DNA of 64,000 nt. It comes from Archilochus colubris (lineage: Eukaryota > Chordata > Aves > Apodiformes > Trochilidae). Of the stretch, positions 13,092 through 26,300 are shown piece after piece. Position 1 is the stretch's first letter. Every line of letters begins with the position of its first letter. The stretch is from NCBI GenBank assembly GCA_023079485.1, contig CM041083.1:150802552-150866551 (forward strand), written 5' to 3'. Below the pieces are notes generated by a model, which ran no database searches, was not told where the DNA came from, and worked only from the letters and a program-made list of their open reading frames with translations. The position numbers and the translations under genes are program-made.

Positions 13092-13414
13092 GCTGTAACC
13101 TACACCCTGAAAGCAAAGACTGACCTTCATCTCATTCCACAACATCACAGTGATGCTCAAAGCTTGGTTGAAAAAATGGATTCTCTTTTAAGGTCAGCAA
13201 CAAATAGTCAGTGGAACCAAAATTGCATTCCTTATTTTTCAAGGTGCTATTTTTTCCTACATAGTTCTCTGTATTTTAAGAGTTAAAAAGACAAGACAGA
13301 TAGATAGGGTCTTTACTGGTGCTGCAAATTGAAGTGTGATATTATGAAGGTGAGTTCCTACTGACATGGAAAGTTCAGTTTATGCTTCTGGTGGCTAAAT
13401 GAAAAATACATGTC

Positions 13415-13434
13415 ATGGGAGTTTAAACTCCCAT
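13415..13434. repeat. Perfect 20-bp palindrome
   Basis: ATGGGAGTTT is followed directly by its reverse complement AAACTCCCAT, with no spacer, centred on GTTTAAAC. It does not sit at the edge of any recognised element. It could be a dimeric protein-binding site or chance. Confidence 0.9.
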
Positions 13435-13902
13435 AGGTTAACTTGCAATATAAATGACATTAAGGGATGTTGAATGTTATATTACAGGGCAGGTGACACT
13501 GAATAACACAGAAAAATAAGAAATACACAAGATTTTTTTGTATTACCTTCACATTACCTTGTAAACACATCAGAATCTTTCAAATGTAGGTTTTGCCATA
13601 TTGCTAATAAGGTTTGAAGCTTTTTGGCAATATGTGGTCACTTATGTATAGCTCAAAAAAGACCTGAAGAAGCAGTGAACAAGTAAAGAAAACTAAGTGA
13701 TTTAGACTGAAATTGCCTACACCCTTAGATTCTTTTACTGAGTTTGGCTGAGTTTTTATTCTTCAATAAACATTAAACTGAATATTGCTCTGAAATTCAA
13801 AGACTAAAAAAAAAGGCTAACAAAGCATAAGGAAATGATGGTAGGAAACATCCAAATGTCTTTTGAATGGGATTTGGAAGATTATTTACAACCCCAAACT
13901 TC

Positions 13903-13926
13903 GTGTGTGTGTGTGTGTGTGTGTGT
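13903..13926. repeat. (GT)12 microsatellite
   Basis: Twelve uninterrupted GT units (24 nt). A shorter TG run lies near 15081-15091. Confidence 0.93.
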
Positions 13927-16900
13927 CTACTTTTCACAAACAACATTAGAATTTATTTATATGAAAGGACTAATTAAGGCTGGTTGTCAACCCTACTTTG
14001 TTTCTGTATTTCAAAAAGAGGTCTGTGCAGTTAATTTTTAAGGTCATGAGACATGGTTATAAAAAGATTATATACTACCTAAGACATTATCATAAATGGA
14101 TTAACCTTCATCAGGCAATGGCTCAAAATTATAATACAAAGCAAATCAATGTCAGTTTTGCTTTGACATCATTGAAGCAGGGGATGTGCATCTGTCAGCT
14201 TTTATTGATATTGTATAATAACCTCAGCAACGTATTTTCAGGTGCAATTAAGTCTTTTCATAGTAGTAAGGTAGGGAGGTTTCTTGTGGTAGAGTAAATT
14301 TTCTCTCCGTTACATGCATCTCTCCATTTCACTTATGTGATTAATAAAGAACATAATTTGACTTTTTTTCTATTACTAAGCTTAGAGAATATGAAGTAGT
14401 TGGTAAATCAATCAGGAAGGTCAGATCACTTGAAATACTACATATTTCAGTGTATGAAAACTGTTTCTTGCTTGTGAAGTTTTGTAAAATAGATACCTAT
14501 TCTTAGACAAAATATTTAGTAGTATAAAATGTGCCACAGTGCAACAAAATAGTTTTCTCAGGTATATAGTCAGATACAGCTGAATAGAAGCAGAAATAAA
14601 AGGCAAAAATATGGACACAAAGAGAAAAGTTGAAATATAATCTTCAGTATTCCTCTGAGCAAAATTTGAGTTATTGCATCCTTATGTTTTCTTTTAAAAA
14701 TAAAAGAGTCTGCTAAACATAAAATTCAGATAATCGGAAGTTTATCAGTACTGATCAAGCTAAATGATGATTTAACTGAAGATATACTGAAATTCAGAAC
14801 AATTAAATTGATACTTAAACTGATTGAATTCAAGCTTACCCCCTCCTGCATGCAACGTTTGAAACAAAGCTGTTTACTTTGTTCAAAATCATGTACATTA
14901 GAGCTTAACCAGACTTCCCTCCAAGTGGATTTCAACTCCTGCTTGGAAAAAAATGAAATAATTCATACATTCTTCATTTGGATTTGTAATTCTTGAAAAG
15001 ATACAACTGCATGGAAGCATTTTTTTTTTAAACACTTTTTCAGGTAGCTGAAATGTAAGAGCATGGCCAAGTTCTGGATCTGTGTGTGTGTGTTCCATAG
15101 ACACTCTTATTTCATATGCCAGGGAGACTGGGTGCCCCAATCCTCCTCTGCACCCCAACTACTGAGGAAACCAGAATGGATAAGAGGCACAATGTTTTCT
15201 AGCTGGTAAGATCAGCTCAAGGAAATGCCTGAGGGATGCTCTTCCAGGTAGGCAGAGATTCAGCCTTCCAGCAGCATCATTAATTGAGAGATCCATTCCT
15301 CCACTGATGAGAAGACTAACTTAGGACTGAAAGAGCAGTACTGTTTACTGCATTCCTGGGTGCAAGGCATCTCTGCAGAGAGCATAGCTATGGATTTGGA
15401 AAAGTACAAGATAAAAATGCTTGATTCATACAGTATATGAGAGATAAATAATTTATATATTCTCCTCTTTGTAGAGATGTCTCATGTAACATGCACTCAT
15501 TCATAACATTTTGAAGAGCTGTGGCAAAACAGCTTCCCCAGCATTTCCCCTGAATGTAAACACGGAGAAATTTGCTATTCTATGCAACTTCCAAACTGTG
15601 TTCATGTGTACTAGCCTGTCATTTCACTTTGATGTGAAATGATGTGAAGGAGTTGGAGATGAGAAATGAAAACGGAACTAAAAAGTAATCATTTTGGTCT
15701 GATGGCTTCATTATAAAATCTTTTAAACTTCTTTGACAATGCTGATCAACCTGGTTATTTCAAAAGATGTTGTAGCATCTAAATGCCGCAGTCAGCTTAG
15801 GGCTCTGCTGTGCCTAGTGAAAATGCTGAGTACATGGCTTTCAGACCACTTCAAGATTTAAGAAGCTTTTCCCTGCAAATGCAGAAACCATGCAGTTCAG
15901 GAGTACTGTGTGCAGGTGGCAAAGGGAGAATTCTAGAACAACTGAATTGAATCCTGTAGCTGTCACATGACATGATGATGGGTGATGTGTTTCACATGTG
16001 CTAGTATCTTTCTGTCCTTAACAAAAGTCAATCCCCATATGTCATTTCCACAAGTCATGTCAAAGGTCAGAAGCCCAAGAAGTTTGCTGCTACCGTTCAT
16101 CTTCAGGCATCTGCATCTTCAGACATCCACAGCCCCTCTTTAGGAACTGCAATTTTGAAGAGCCACCCTGACTGAAGCCATTAGCATCCTGCCAGGACAT
16201 ACCCTCCTAGCAATCTGCTGCCAAATGGTGTCAGCGAGCAGCAGGATCAGGCCAGATGAGTGAGTCCCAGCCCTCTTGAGCCAGTAACTGGAGCAGAAGA
16301 TCTCCACAGTGCCGCAGAAGGGAACCTCCTTCTTCAGTGGCACATCCTAAAGCAAATATACAGGGCAATGGATGCTGTGAGCTGCTTGCAAGAAACTGTA
16401 TTACTCCAGGGGGAGGCACAGAGATTTACCAGGGTAAGTGGAGTTTAAGCAGCAGGCAAGTGCTGGTGCTATTTGCATGCTGCTGGCAGCCCCACAACTT
16501 CAGAGAGCTTCTCTCAGGCTGAATTCATTATAATCTGAGGAATTACATGCCCAGGTTGTGTATTCTTTATACTTGTGAAGGAAAAGAAACAGTAGGGAGA
16601 GAGCAAATACAGTTCCTCTCTTCTACACAGCATTTACCTCACAGAATTGTGATGTTCCCTTTATTTCAGGGGTGCTGCTATACAGTAACCTGTCAGGTGT
16701 TAGTACTGTATTTAAATTGTAGGCAGTGATTCTAGTATTTCTGGAAAAGAAGTGGAAAATCTAGGATCATGGAGGCTACTGCTTATTGGAGAATTTTAAG
16801 GTTATAATACTGTAAAGTTTTAATTGGGTATATTCCTGCAGAATTCACTATTCATTTGTGCAACTACATATTTTTATCCAGAACGGAAGAAATTATTTTA

Positions 16901-18867
16901 TGATATTAAGTCTGTTTTTTAATAACACTGAAAAATCCTTCATGTATCCTACCTATGCATTGTGGAGACTTGTGGGACTGAAGCACACTAATATTTATTG
17001 TTTTGGTTTTTTTTATTCATAAATAATAGCAGATTTACATCTACAAAACTGGTTGGTTTTGACTTTTGAGCAACTGAATTTTAAGTTTCACCAGCCAACA
17101 GAGCACTAATTTTCACTTGCTTTTGGGAAACAAGCTAGAGCAGGAAAAAACCCCTCAAAGCTACAGATCCCAATTTTTCATATATAATTAGGATGGTACT
17201 CCACAGCCCTTAAAGCCACCCAACAAACCCTGTCACTTCATAGAGACTGGTGCATAATAATAGCTACTGTAGTCTGTACAGACAGGACACTTAAAGAAAA
17301 TATCTAAACTCTGAAGACACCAAAGTTTCTCTAAGAAATAGGTAGGAAGTATGAAAAAAGTATTAGATTAAGATAACTTTCCTTATTCTTATTTTGATGG
17401 GTACCGAAGATGGTTTCACTGAATGCATTATGATGCATTTCATTCAAGAAGAAAGCAAGAAAGGGTGATCTTAGCTTGAATAATTAAATGTTTGCTAAGT
17501 TATCAATAAAAGAAAATAATAAAAGTTTTGATTTGTAGGCTGCCTTAACTATGAATGATACCAGTTTACATATTAAGCACTAGAAGCACATCATGAACTT
17601 TAAGTGTTTGTATTCAAGTAGTCATTCTATGCTTGTCAAAACAAAATTTATTAATTTCTACCAGCAACTCTGAATTTGGAGAAATGGCACCCAAGGATAG
17701 CTGGAGCCTTCTGTATTGCCTGTCTATGAAGGAAATATTACTTATATTTTCTCATAGAGTCCTTTTGAGAGGCTTACATATACTAAGTATCACAGCATCC
17801 CTTGATGTAATGATTAAAGAGTAGGTTGGCAGAGGTAAGAAATTGAGGTGCCATGTAATGAAGATTGCTAAAATCCTTGGTTTTAGCTCTTACCATGATC
17901 AAACAGGAGCAAGACTTTTGCCTACTGGGAGTTGTAACAGATTGGCAGCCTTTGGTCTACAGTTTGTAAGGGTAAATAGAAGTGACAGATGCTGTACACT
18001 TGAGAGAAAGAAGGGGCAAACCCCCCAGTCTGTTTGATGTGTTACCTCAGTGCATTTTAGAGGTTGCCTAATTTCATGAACCTAATATGTAGATGCCAAC
18101 ACAACTATGGCTGTGTTTATTTACCGTGGCTGTTCACATAGGAACAAGAAAATTGTAAGGAATTACTATTACAATTATAGACTGATCTTTCTATGAACCA
18201 AAGGGAATCTTGAAGAGCACAGTTATTCTTACAATAAGCCATTTTAAAAAGGCAAATCCAGGTGGTCTCTTAAAGCATTAAAAGGAAAATGTTTATCCTT
18301 GCACTTGCACATGGAACAAAGAAAACACAGAATCCTGAGGGGTTTTGTCATCAGTAAATAAAACTGACTGCATATTTTAATCACTCTAAAGCTTTCATTA
18401 GGAGTAGGTAAAGTTTTGATGAGGAGTTTTACTTGGATCAAGTTGCTATAAGTGAGACTGTGTGGTATGCTCATGAGGTTTCCTAAGATAAGTGTCTGAG
18501 TCATCCTGATAGGAAGAAAAAAGAGGGATTCATAAAGCTCCATAACTAGAAAGTTTATTATTAGAGCAGAGCTGCTGAAATGACAGTAAGTGAAATTACT
18601 TCAAGACTGGAAGGAGAAGCTTTTGCTGAAACCCTGTAGATAGGATTTTCTCTCATGGCTGAAGTCTAGCAGGTTGGTGGCAGCAAGAGGTGGCTCTGGC
18701 TCCTTGAGCCTGGATGCAGTTCACAGCTGTGATGTGAACACACCACACACTGATCTGCCTTGCTGTATGACAGAGATTGCCAAATTTTGCTTTCCAGCCT
18801 GAGCAGAAGGACATGAACTAGTGCAGGAACCCTTTAACTCTTTTTCACAGAGATGTGAACTTGAGTG

Positions 18868-19078
18868 TCAGAATCTCAGTCATGTGCACACCTCTGTTAC
18901 TGTGCAGATTCTGAAGTGTTTTCCACAGTGTCCTGCCTGTGGAAAACAAGGGAGTAAGGTCAAGGTGTGTCTTATTTACAGCTGAGTAATTCCTATGAAA
19001 AAAAAATTCTTGCAATTTCTCCTGCTAAAAATAGCCATGGAGTTGCAAACCTCCATGGATTGCAGAGAGGCAATCCAT
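18868..19078. repeat. Cluster of perfect short inverted repeats
   Basis: Four hairpin-capable pairs lie within 210 bp. (1) TCAGAATCT at 18868-18876 with AGATTCTGA at 18906-18914. (2) TGTTTTCCACAG at 18917-18928 with its 12-bp complement at 18937-18948, loop of 8. (3) CCATGGAG at 19035-19042 with CTCCATGG at 19051-19058, loop of 8. (4) ATGGATTGC at 19055-19063 with GCAATCCAT at 19070-19078, loop of 6. Pairs 3 and 4 share four bases (19055-19058), so they are mutually exclusive folds. I do not recognise an element or RNA family. Confidence 0.75.
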
Positions 19079-19204
19079 AGAGTGTACTACTACACAGGCA
19101 CTATACTAGTGTATGCCTTGCCACTAAAATGCAACAAAGCATTTATGATTTCCTTTAGATGTGCATAAAAAGGCCCAGACACAATCATTGCTGCCAGTAA
19201 ATCA

Positions 19205-19240
19205 ACTACATAGACTGTATAGACTACATAGACTACATAG
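19205..19240. repeat. 9-bp minisatellite, four units
   Basis: Tandem ACTACATAG units at 19205, 19214 (variant ACTGTATAG), 19223 and 19232. It explains the repetitive RLH-type peptide in the plus-strand frame across it, which is not a gene. Confidence 0.88.
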
Positions 19241-20825
19241 ATTACTTGCCTGTTGTTCCGAATTATTTAAGTATTTAGATCACAAATACTTGGCATTAAG
19301 ATTTAGTATCATCTACATTTTTGTCTCAAGACAAATTACCCCAGGTTACCCCACTGATAACTGCAAAAGAAATCCTGCAAAATACCAAATGGGCTATGGC
19401 CATTTTGCCATCCTGAAACTGTGGATAAGGCAGTGGAAATCATCACTTTGTGAGTGTTGATTCTGAAGCTGAATGAGGGCACCAAGGGAAAGTGTGGTGC
19501 CCACTAAGGGGAGCTCATTCCTCAGCTGACATTCCTGCTTAAGAAAATGAGCAGTTAAAGGGAAATAAACGATCTAATTGCTGAGAAAGCTAATGCTAGG
19601 GGAAGTCAAAGAATCTCAAGATATAAGGAAGAAATGAAATAAAGTGTAGCTAGAGAAAGAGGAGCAACAATATTGCTCAAATTGTATGTGATCCCCTAAA
19701 ATAGATGGGGTTTGAATCTTTGTAAGTGGGAACAGCTTTCTCCATCTCTTCTGTGTTTTAGTGACAGAATGAACAATGGGATCCTTGATCCTCATCACTG
19801 TTAATTGGCATAGCTCCATGGAGAGGAGACTATCTATTGGGCCATGAGACAGAGAAAATCCCTTTTTCCCCATTCCACAGAATCAGTCGGCTCCTCCCCT
19901 GAGGCAAAATCCTTCCTCAGCATTAGAGTTCCTCTACTTTTTCTTTTTATCTTGCACTTACTAACTTTGCTTGAGACTAGTGCAAAGGGGATTATGAGGG
20001 GTAACTAACAGGCAAAACATCAGAAGCAAGCTTTGTCAAAATCCACATTTTCAAAGTCAGTGTGGTTGGTTTACTTTTAAACACCTCAACTATTTTCTCT
20101 AGGTACCTAGAAGAAGCATTTATTCATTAATAGCTTTATAATAGACTATAGTTACTGAAGACTGTCTTCCTTTCTCAGGCAAAATTCTCAGTTTCAGAGG
20201 AATTCTGCTAGAATTTGATGTCTTTTGTCTTTTTATTGTGCAATAACGAAGGCAACAAAATACAAAAAGCCTATAATGAAATGTTACACAAAAAGGACAC
20301 AGACCTTAAGGTGACACAAAAAGGAAAAATCTAATAAACCATGTGTCATGCTGCTGCAGCTGTTTCACCTCTTACCAATTTTCACAGTCTATAAAATCTT
20401 GGAAAGCACCAGATGTTTAGAAGTTGTCCCACTCTCCCTAGCTTTGAAAGTAGATGCAAGATTTATTAGTGCTATATAAGTGTGATTTCCATCCTGACTT
20501 TTATATTTATAAACTAGGTGGAACATGTAACATCCTGTTGACAGAGAGCGCATTTACTTTCCTCAGTTCCTCCTCACTTACAAATCTTGGGCTTTGCTGG
20601 GCAATTGCAGTAACTGCAAAGCAATACCAGAACCTGCAGTCCAAACTACTGTATTGGCTTAGTTACTGAAAAACACATCAGAGATTTTTCTCTTAGCACC
20701 AACTTTTGCCAAAACGACCTTGCAATACACAGATTATGAGCTCAGCAAAAATATTGTGTTTTGTATGGATATGCACTATCATTTGGGATTCCTGCCTACA
20801 TGGAGACTGTTAGTGCACAAAATTA

Positions 20826-20862
20826 TCTTTTTTCTTTCTTTCTTTTTTTTTTTTTTTTCCCA
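20826..20862 (+). repeat. T/C tract resembling a splice acceptor
   Basis: A CTTT-then-poly-T run of about 35 nt ends in TTTCCCAG followed by TGCATGAG. This would make a strong acceptor on the plus strand, antisense to GPC6. No donor or meaningful frame follows closely enough to call an exon, so it is listed as a simple repeat with cryptic splice-site character. Confidence 0.55.
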
Positions 20863-23056
20863 GTGCATGAGATTCAGAACAGGGATAAAATCTGCTCATG
20901 CATAATTTCCAATCTTCCATAGCTCAGCGGTGCTCTAAAGTGCTGCCGTTCATTTTAATTCAGTGAGTACAAGTTTTGTTATGTTTAGTACTCTGGGAAT
21001 TGCATGTGCTATTAGATAGTCTGTGACAGCTGTCAGACACAGACAACTTGCTGCATTTCAATCTTTCATAAAGAAAGGACTAAGGACCCTCATCTTCAGC
21101 AAAGCTGTCGAATGTCAAAAATGGGAAAAAAAACAAGAATACCTTTTCGAAACACAAAAACAACTCAATCTCTCCTTCTCTATTTCCTTCCCCATCGAGT
21201 TGTAGAGGAGAAGTTGCATAGGCAGAAAAAAAAGAAATACATCTTGTTGTATTTGTACTTTATACTGCCTTGTCATCTCTGGCCTGAAGGGTTAACTGCA
21301 TAAAAGCCTGTTTCCTTTAAGGAAGCATACAGTATATTAAATAGAATTTAATAATTTAGCCCTATGTTTTAACATAAGGTACAAGCTTTCATGCAGTCTT
21401 TCATTTCTGAGAGCAGGAACAATCAAAAACTGAAAGACACAGAAGAAGACAAGGGCTTTGCATCAAAGACCCTGAAAGTCTGAATCTGTAAGCATTACCA
21501 CAATTTCCAGAACATGCATCACCTTGCCCAGCACTCTTACTAAATTTAAGGGACCAGAAAAGGAAATCTTCTCTTAAGACTTGCAGTCTTACCATCTAGC
21601 TTTTGATTTGAACAGGTGCTTGCCTTATTAAAAATTCTGACGCATATTTTAGTTAAAATGTGCTGTGTTTTTTTCTAAAAGCCTACATAATTTTCTTTGA
21701 TCCGAATTATTCTTTAATGACAGAGGAAAAGTAGGTTATGCAAAGTCTTTATCAGGTCAACATTGTTTTCCCATCAGCTCCTTTGTAGCTTTCTAATGAT
21801 AAACTGACTCTGCTTTTCACACCAGTGATCCCACAGGTACCCCTCCACACAGAGCTGCCTCAGGTATCAGCTCCTTTAACCAGCCCCAGGGGCTGAGAAT
21901 GTTTACTTGCATCATTTGTTTATTATTGTTCTTTTCTTTTTTGGCTTATGTTATTTTTATAGCTCACTCAATGCTGTTTTTCCCTTTCCATAGTCTGATT
22001 CACTTTTCATCCTGTTTTATTCTCCACATCCATCTTGCACCACCACTGTGCTGAGTAAAGTGAAAATCCATAAATGAGTCAGAGTCAAATTTTCAAAGTC
22101 ACACTGGTCAGTAGGGTTTGAAGTTAAGCAAAATGAGATTACTCATATTTGTTTCTTTCCAAAAGCAGAAAATAAATTTTTCTTTCTTTGGTTGCAACTA
22201 AGAGAGCTTTATCCCATGTTTTCCAGCTGCTTTTATTTTTCTGAAATCCAATCTAGGCTATGAGGCTCATTAGAGACTGGTGTAACTAGGTGTTTCTGTT
22301 CTTTCTGTATTTTCATTAGCCTTGTCTGATTCCTCATCCTATCCCTTGTATCATCAAAAAAACCCTTGAAGGTCTTATTTCTTCTTAAATGTTACTCTTC
22401 TGGGAGTTTTCTTTTGCTGCAAGATATCTGAATAGCTGTTTAAAGGAGATACCTTTCTTGTTTTTTTCTTAGTATACTTGTGTGAAGATTTATGTGAATA
22501 AAACTGAAACAGTATTTTTCCTTAAATACCTATTCTTTGCTCCATTTGAACATTGTGATTGCATGTTTTGCAATTTCTGTTCCGTAAATGGAAAGGGAGA
22601 CATTAACATAATGTAATCAAGAGCAAGGAATTAATAATTTCTCAGGTATGTAATGCTGAAAGTTTTTTTTTGCCTGTATACTACCAGAATTAAGAACAGC
22701 AGCTGTAATGATTTATGTTGACTGGATGTTACACATAGTTATTAACTTCTCAGCTTGCAGGAGCCTAGTTTTCAGTTGTAATACATACTATTTCTGCCAT
22801 GTTAAGCTTGTTATCAAATCCTCAACATTTCACACGTCATATAATAATCCATCTCAGAAGCTGTAACCCCATACCATTCCTTTGGAAATAGGTAATAAGA
22901 AACCTGACTGGCTTAGGGCAGGGGAGAAAGGAGTAATTTCTTACTGCAAGCCAGGAAGGTCAATTAGAAAGTGAGGTGCATCTGCAGTTGCTTCATTGTC
23001 AATATTGAACAATAGTGTCTTCTAACCTCACAGAACTCTACAGATGTATTCTATTA

Positions 23057-23300
<244 letters not shown>

Positions 23301-26300
23301 GGAAATCAATCTCCTGCTCTGTGAATTTTGGGATCTCTGAAATTACTCCTCTCAAGCAAGTGAGTGCAGAAAGGGCAACTTGTTGAAAGAGCACGACCCT
23401 TAATAACACCCTCCTATGAGACTAATTGATTCCTGCCAATGATCTTCATGTATCACAGCCAGCAGTGATTTTCAGGAATGCAAAAATTAACACTCCCCTA
23501 CAGATGGCAGCGTTTGCCTCCCCGGCCCTCCCACACAAAGGCTACTGGAAAGCAAAGGAAAAACATCCAGGCAATGAGCTCGGCAGCAATGACTGCTCTT
23601 AACATGGAGGATACTAAGGAGACTCTGCTCTCTTCCTACTCAAGGTAGAACTGTCAGTCACACCACCACTGGATCAGATTCTCCACTTTATTAAAGAACA
23701 GTAAATCCAGGATAATCTTGACGATTTCCATAAAACTAATGAGATCTGCACCACGAAGAAGAGATATAATTCTGTTCTCAGACAAAAATACCCTTCTATC
23801 TTCTCAGACAATTTCATAAAGAGATCAGACAAACGTGGCTTTCTGATATCTCAAGTGACAAAAAGCATCACAGACAAAAGTGTAATGCATTTCAATTTAC
23901 AAAATTGAAATGGCACAACATGGCTGCACACGATGGACTTATTCCAGCTGCCAGAGTCAATGGAAAAAACACCCTATGAGTTTAGGATTTCCAGCCAAAG
24001 GCATTTACACTGGGCATGGCTGACACAAGGAACTGGTGTGTAGACAGAAAATTTAGTGATACGGATTTGCACTAGAAGTTCATGGGTTTCCTGGAGAGGG
24101 AGAATGGAGGTTAGGGAAAGGCTTTTGCATAAGCCTTGTTCATTAATTCTCATGATCCTTTCATCTCTTTTAGTTGTCAAAATGCTGGGCATCTATTCAG
24201 CAACATAACTTCAATGTTCAGTGTAGGGAAACAGGTCTTTTTTTGATTGTTCCTTTATTTCAGCTCTTGAAGGGCAGGATAAATCATCTTCTGGAGGACA
24301 TCTACTGAATCCCCCGTATCTAAATTTAAACTTCACAAACTGATCACATTTAACAACCACAGAAAGTCCTATGGGTGAATATTTATTTCACCCTCTAGTC
24401 ACCATATTCAGTTGTTTCATCTCAGAGTTTCAAAATCGTATGTACTACTACAGGGTGTTTTCAGGTCAGAAATTCTATCTTGGATTAAAAGTGCATGCTA
24501 GGTACTACTTGAAATAGAATCTTTGCATAGTGCAGTGGAGCATAAGCTTCTCATGCTGGAGTGACAATCTGAAGCAATGACAAAGGGCTACAAGCCCCTC
24601 CGTGATTTCAAAATTCCTGGACAGGAGAGTGCAAAGCAATGACAGTCCTTTCACTCATTCTGTTGGCTTATGAATAAATGCAACACTTCTAATATGACTT
24701 TGAAGGGATTTAACTGTTTTTTCTGTATTCATGGTATCTTGTGCTGAAAGCATGAATCTGACTTTGCACTGGTAGCACTATGTGCTAAACTGACTGATGT
24801 GGTTTGCATTACCAGTGTTGTACTAAAGTGGCACTTTTTCTGTGGAATTTCCCCCTTTTTAATGTTAAGTCACTGATTTTTAGAGAACTATGCAAAACAC
24901 ACTCCCTACGCTGGACATGAAAATGGCTTTGTTAAGAGTTACAGCAGATACTTTTGAGTATGTTCAGAAGTTATTTTTCCCTTGTCTTACTAGGAAAATG
25001 CACTTTATTAGAACAACACTGATGGTATGTGTAAAAGGTTAGTTTATCTATGCTTTTCTAATAGGTTCTGAACCACTGACCACTTTCAATCAAATATGAA
25101 TGAGGACTTCAGTGTCAGGACATTAAGATCCTACAAGTTTTTGGAAAATAGACATCTGGGAGAAGAAAAGTAGAGAGGCTCTGTTACTTCCTTTATTGAG
25201 AAAAAAGGATGAAGCATGAGGTCAGTTCCTCACAGATTCCAACGAGTCCATGTGGAGGAATGATGCTATGAATGACTCATGAGTTAAAAAAGCAACAGAA
25301 GAAAATTTCACCTTATTAAACAGCAGAAAGATCACATACAAGGACTTCATTATTTCCACTACTCTAAATTACTTTTTAGAGTAACTTGTTCAACTGTTTT
25401 ATCTTTATACCTACAAACCTAAAGCAGGGCAATTTTTACAAAAAGATTAGTACCAAAATTGGTATGTAAGCAGAATACTTATCAACAATGAAATCTTCAA
25501 AATGACTTTGAAATTGCTTCTTAAAGACAGAGATATTTCTATCTGTGAACACTGAGATTTTTATCAGAAAAGGTCCTTTCATGCTTAAAACTATGCTTTT
25601 TTCCAGGCCCAGAATTCTTGTCAATGCAAAGTTGTCAGTACCTGCTTGACCCCAAAGTTCAGCTGGACTTCATATATCCTCCCATCAGCACCCTCCCAAG
25701 CCTCCCAATACCTATAGGATCTTGACCTTGGACAAAAATTTCCTAGCAATTTCATTCTTGAAAAGCATACCTAGAGGAGAGAAGAAAGTCCCTGTCTTCA
25801 TATTTTGTTTATGTAAAGAAAAGATAGCAAATACTTATGTGAGCCTTATTTTATCACAAGTTCAGTCTGAGAGGTAGCTAGCTAACATGTCTTTCTCTGA
25901 CAGAGATCCAGGACATACCCCTGATCTGCCAGGACAGGACCCTAAAGGCCAGCTAGAATATCTATTTACACTAGCCCAGTGAATCTTGAATTCTTGTCAC
26001 ATTACAGAACAACTTTAACCAGAGTACACCCAGACGCAGTCCATTGTGAAGTACTCAGGATAAATTCTTAACACAAAAAAACCCAAAAACCCAACCCACA
26101 AAAAAGAGCAGGATCAGGTGTCTCATATTTTGTCTGAGTGTTTTAATATCCCCCGCACAAATGTTCTAATAGCCCCTGCACGTGACCCACAGCATTTTAC
26201 AAGAAAGGAAGGTGCCCTGCTTTTGTTTAGAGAAAAGTAACACAATTTTTAAGGTAACAGACCAAGCTGTGACTCCAAGCAGATAGCAGATGAAGAAAGC

